From Metabacillus arenae (lineage in GTDB: Bacteria > Bacillota > Bacilli > Bacillales > Bacillaceae): a stretch of DNA of 64,000 nucleotides. The stretch lies in NCBI RefSeq assembly GCF_014773385.1, contig NZ_JACXAI010000022.1:43016-107015 (forward strand), given 5' to 3'. The notes beneath the pieces are model-generated. The model was not told the origin of the DNA. It saw only the letters and a program-made list of their open reading frames with translations, and searched no databases. Below are positions 62,392 to 64,000 of this stretch, piece by piece. Numbering within the stretch: position 1 is the first letter of the stretch; the number at the start of each line of letters is the position of its first letter. The position numbers and the translations under genes were made by a program.

Positions 62392-63168
62392 TTAACCAGC
62401 TTGCTTTTCTTGCTTTTCTTCCTTCCCTTTCGTCAGGAACCAGCCGGCTGCAGCTATACCGATTAAAACAGTGTAGAAAAATAGTTTCCACTCTTTAGAA
62501 TGAGCAAAGTCATAAGGCAGAATGCCAATATCAGGGTGTCCTAACGTTAACACAGCTAGCTTAACCCCTACCCAGCCAACGATTGAAAATGCGGCAATTT
62601 CAAGACCAGGTCTAGAATGAAGTAATTTAACAAACAAGTTTGCAGCAAAACGCATAATGATTAAACCAATTAATCCGCCGGCAAAAATAACGAGAAATTT
62701 CCCGCCATCCATTCCGCCAATTTGTGGGAGATTTGTATTCGGAAGAGTCATTGCTAGGGCTACCGCAGCAAGAATTGAGTCAATAGCAAACGCGATATCA
62801 GCTAGTTCAACCTTTAAAACAGTTCCCCAGAAACCTGATTTTTTCTTCTCTTTTTCTTCCACATTCTCTTCTTTCTTTTTAAAGACGAGTTTCCTTACTA
62901 TATGATTAATAGCAATGAATAGAAGGTATAACGCTCCAAGCGCCTGTATTTGCCACACATCGACAAGGAAGGAAATAATGAATAATGATGCAAAACGGAA
63001 GACAAAGGCTCCAGCCAACCCATAGAAGAGTGCCTTTTTCCTATCTTCTTCTGGAAGATGCTTAACCATAATCGCCAAAACAAGTGCGTTATCGGCTGCA
63101 AGTAATCCTTCAAGAGCAACTAATAACAACAATACCCAACCGTATTCAAATAAAAGTGATAGTTCCAA
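62392..63168 (-). CDS. TerC family membrane protein, manganese exporter type
   Basis: A 258-residue TerC protein with about seven helices. Conserved acidic membrane motifs are EGLLAADNALVLAIMV (N-terminal) and ELADIAFAIDSILAAVALAM (central), the proposed metal path. A charged loop (KKKEENVEEKEKKKSG) separates the halves. Bacillus relatives (YceF, YkoY, MeeF/MeeY) export Mn2+ or load it into secreted enzymes. A manganese-sensing yybP-ykoY riboswitch with terminators precedes it, which supports the role strongly. Confidence 0.9.
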   Translation of the reverse strand: MELSLLFEYGWVLLLLVALEGLLAADNALVLAIMVKHLPEEDRKKALFYGLAGAFVFRFASLFIISFLVDVWQIQALGALYLLFIAINHIVRKLVFKKKEENVEEKEKKKSGFWGTVLKVELADIAFAIDSILAAVALAMTLPNTNLPQIGGMDGGKFLVIFAGGLIGLIIMRFAANLFVKLLHSRPGLEIAAFSIVGWVGVKLAVLTLGHPDIGILPYDFAHSKEWKLFFYTVLIGIAAAGWFLTKGKEEKQEKQAG

Positions 63169-63395
63169 TTAATGTTTCCCTCCTCAGGTTTCTCTCCTTT
63201 TTATAACCAAACTTCATTCAATCTCATTTTGCTTTCCATACCAAAATGACGCACCAAAGTCTGTATCCACCTCTATTCAACTCCATTTCTCAATAGATTC
63301 ATATTATTGAAAGTTCATATAAGTCTGAATAAGGCGCTGGAGCTGGATGTTAAAGCGCTTATCCACAGTACAAGAACTTTATAATATCCTTAACC

Positions 63396-63570
63396 ATTAA
63401 AAAAACCTTTACCCGACATGGTAAAGGTTTTAAAAAAACAATAAAAGACCTTCACCAAATAGGTAAAGGTCTTGCTAACAACATTATCGTTGCCAACAAA
63501 GCCGAGAGAAGAAACTCCTCCGAAATGACGACTCTGCTGTAAAAGCTACTCCCCTTTAGGAGAACTATTC
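63396..63570 (-). ncRNA. yybP-ykoY (manganese) riboswitch with two tandem terminators
   Basis: Read on the minus strand: CCTAAAGGGGAGTAGC, a central stem region, GTTGGCAACGATAATG, then TTAGCAAGACCTTTACC; these are the characteristic conserved parts of the yybP-ykoY family. The 3' strand ACCTTTACC closes the aptamer and is also the 5' arm of the first terminator (AAGACCTTTACC with GGTGAAGGTCTT, then T-rich). A second terminator, AAACCTTTACC with GGTAAAGGTTT and seven T, follows at once. Mn2+ binding should hold the aptamer and allow read-through into terC. Confidence 0.88.
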
Positions 63571-63584
63571 AATTTATTAAATAT

Positions 63585-63614
63585 AGAATAAGCTACTGCA
63601 TCTCTATTTGTCAA
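63585..63614 (-). promoter_or_regulatory. sigma-A promoter of the riboswitch/terC unit
   Basis: TTGACA and TATTCT on the minus strand, 18 bases apart, just ahead of the aptamer. Confidence 0.7.
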
Positions 63615-63829
63615 TGAGTGAAATAACAGAAAAATAAAACATTTTGGGGTTTTTTGCCCATCCCCCCGAAAAGGTACATTAAGGGTGTTTTTGCACACCC
63701 TCCAAAAAAAGGGAAATAGCACCCTAGCATTCACTATAACGGTTGCATATAAAAACAAGAGATCGAAGAGATTGTATTTAGCATATAAAAATTGCTTTTT
63801 AAGGTAGTATGTTTTTTGAATAGAAAAAA

Positions 63830-63874
63830 GCCGAAAACATGCAAGAAATGAATAAAAACTTGCATATTTTCAGC
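63830..63874. terminator. long hairpin, possible terminator at window end
   Basis: GCCGAAAACATGCAAG and CTTGCATATTTTCAGC pair over 16 positions (two non-Watson-Crick). TTTGATT follows on the plus strand; CTTTTTTC follows on the minus strand, so it fits a gene arriving from the right, outside the window. Confidence 0.5.
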
Positions 63875-63923
63875 CTTTGATTATTTTGGATCTTCAACAA
63901 ATGTGCCCTCGTATATTATTATT

Positions 63924-63944
63924 AACCAGATTTTTTCTGGTTTT
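63924..63944. terminator. short hairpin at window end
   Basis: AACCAGA and TCTGGTT around TTTTT, followed by TTAAA. Weak terminator candidate. Nothing else supported up to 64000. Confidence 0.35.
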
Positions 63945-64000
63945 AAATTATTAAACCTATTCACAAGGTATAATGATTTAATTCAGATAGAGGTTGTCGC

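Overview
The window looks like chromosomal DNA of a low-GC, spore-forming Bacillaceae (Bacillus sensu lato: Neobacillus, Peribacillus or Mesobacillus type; the genus cannot be fixed by reading alone). The reasons are AAGGAGG-type ribosome sites with many GTG and TTG starts, T-rich intrinsic terminators, a manganese riboswitch ahead of a TerC gene, and genes that match Bacillus subtilis families (ytcD-ytbD-ytbE, yumC, fer, aadK, guaD, yjfA). No rRNA, tRNA, CRISPR array, phage or intact insertion sequence was seen.

Region by region. 1-5.4 kb: end of an operon with a fused ABC permease, a glycerophosphodiesterase and an inositol-monophosphatase-like phosphatase, followed by an unusual LacI regulator fused to a solute-binding domain. 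5.4-15 kb: oxidoreductase, LysR regulator, methyltransferase, two secreted phosphodiester-cleaving enzymes (one with actinobacterial character), a glycosyltransferase and a sulfotransferase. 15-18.4 kb: YtcD/YtbD/YtbE efflux and reductase module with a duplicated operator. 19.3-20.5 kb: a secreted peptidoglycan-binding protein carrying 25 GPGAGE and 22 EPSK repeats. 21-26.4 kb: two MerR-controlled modules around a NarK-type transporter. 26.6-29.8 kb: Gfo/Idh oxidoreductase, sugar isomerase and AraC regulator. 30-34 kb: aminoglycoside adenylyltransferase, P-loop kinase, acetyltransferase and PNPOx protein.

36-43.2 kb is the standout: a sigma-54-dependent operon for a YumC-like ferredoxin reductase, a ferredoxin, a CntA-like Rieske oxygenase, an aldehyde dehydrogenase, a D-malate-type dehydrogenase and a BCCT transporter, with a divergent PAS/AAA+ enhancer-binding protein. 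The set reads as carnitine (or another quaternary amine) uptake, oxygenolytic cleavage to malic semialdehyde, oxidation to malate and decarboxylation to pyruvate.

43.3-64 kb: an eroded patch of small mobile-type genes, hydrolases, a LysR regulator, a thioesterase, a P450, a tandem pair of YjfA-like secreted proteins, AIM24, guanine deaminase, a glycine-rich-domain protein, a VOC protein, a CPBP protease next to a small HTH regulator, a membrane protein with a frame-breaking ten-base homopolymer, and TerC under a manganese riboswitch. At least a dozen pseudogenes or gene ends are scattered throughout (RidA, thiamine-binding protein, Gfo/Idh, alpha/beta hydrolase, L7/L12-like, ribbon-helix-helix, FabH, reductase, DUF421, AtoE, ECF sigma), so this is an accessory region undergoing decay.
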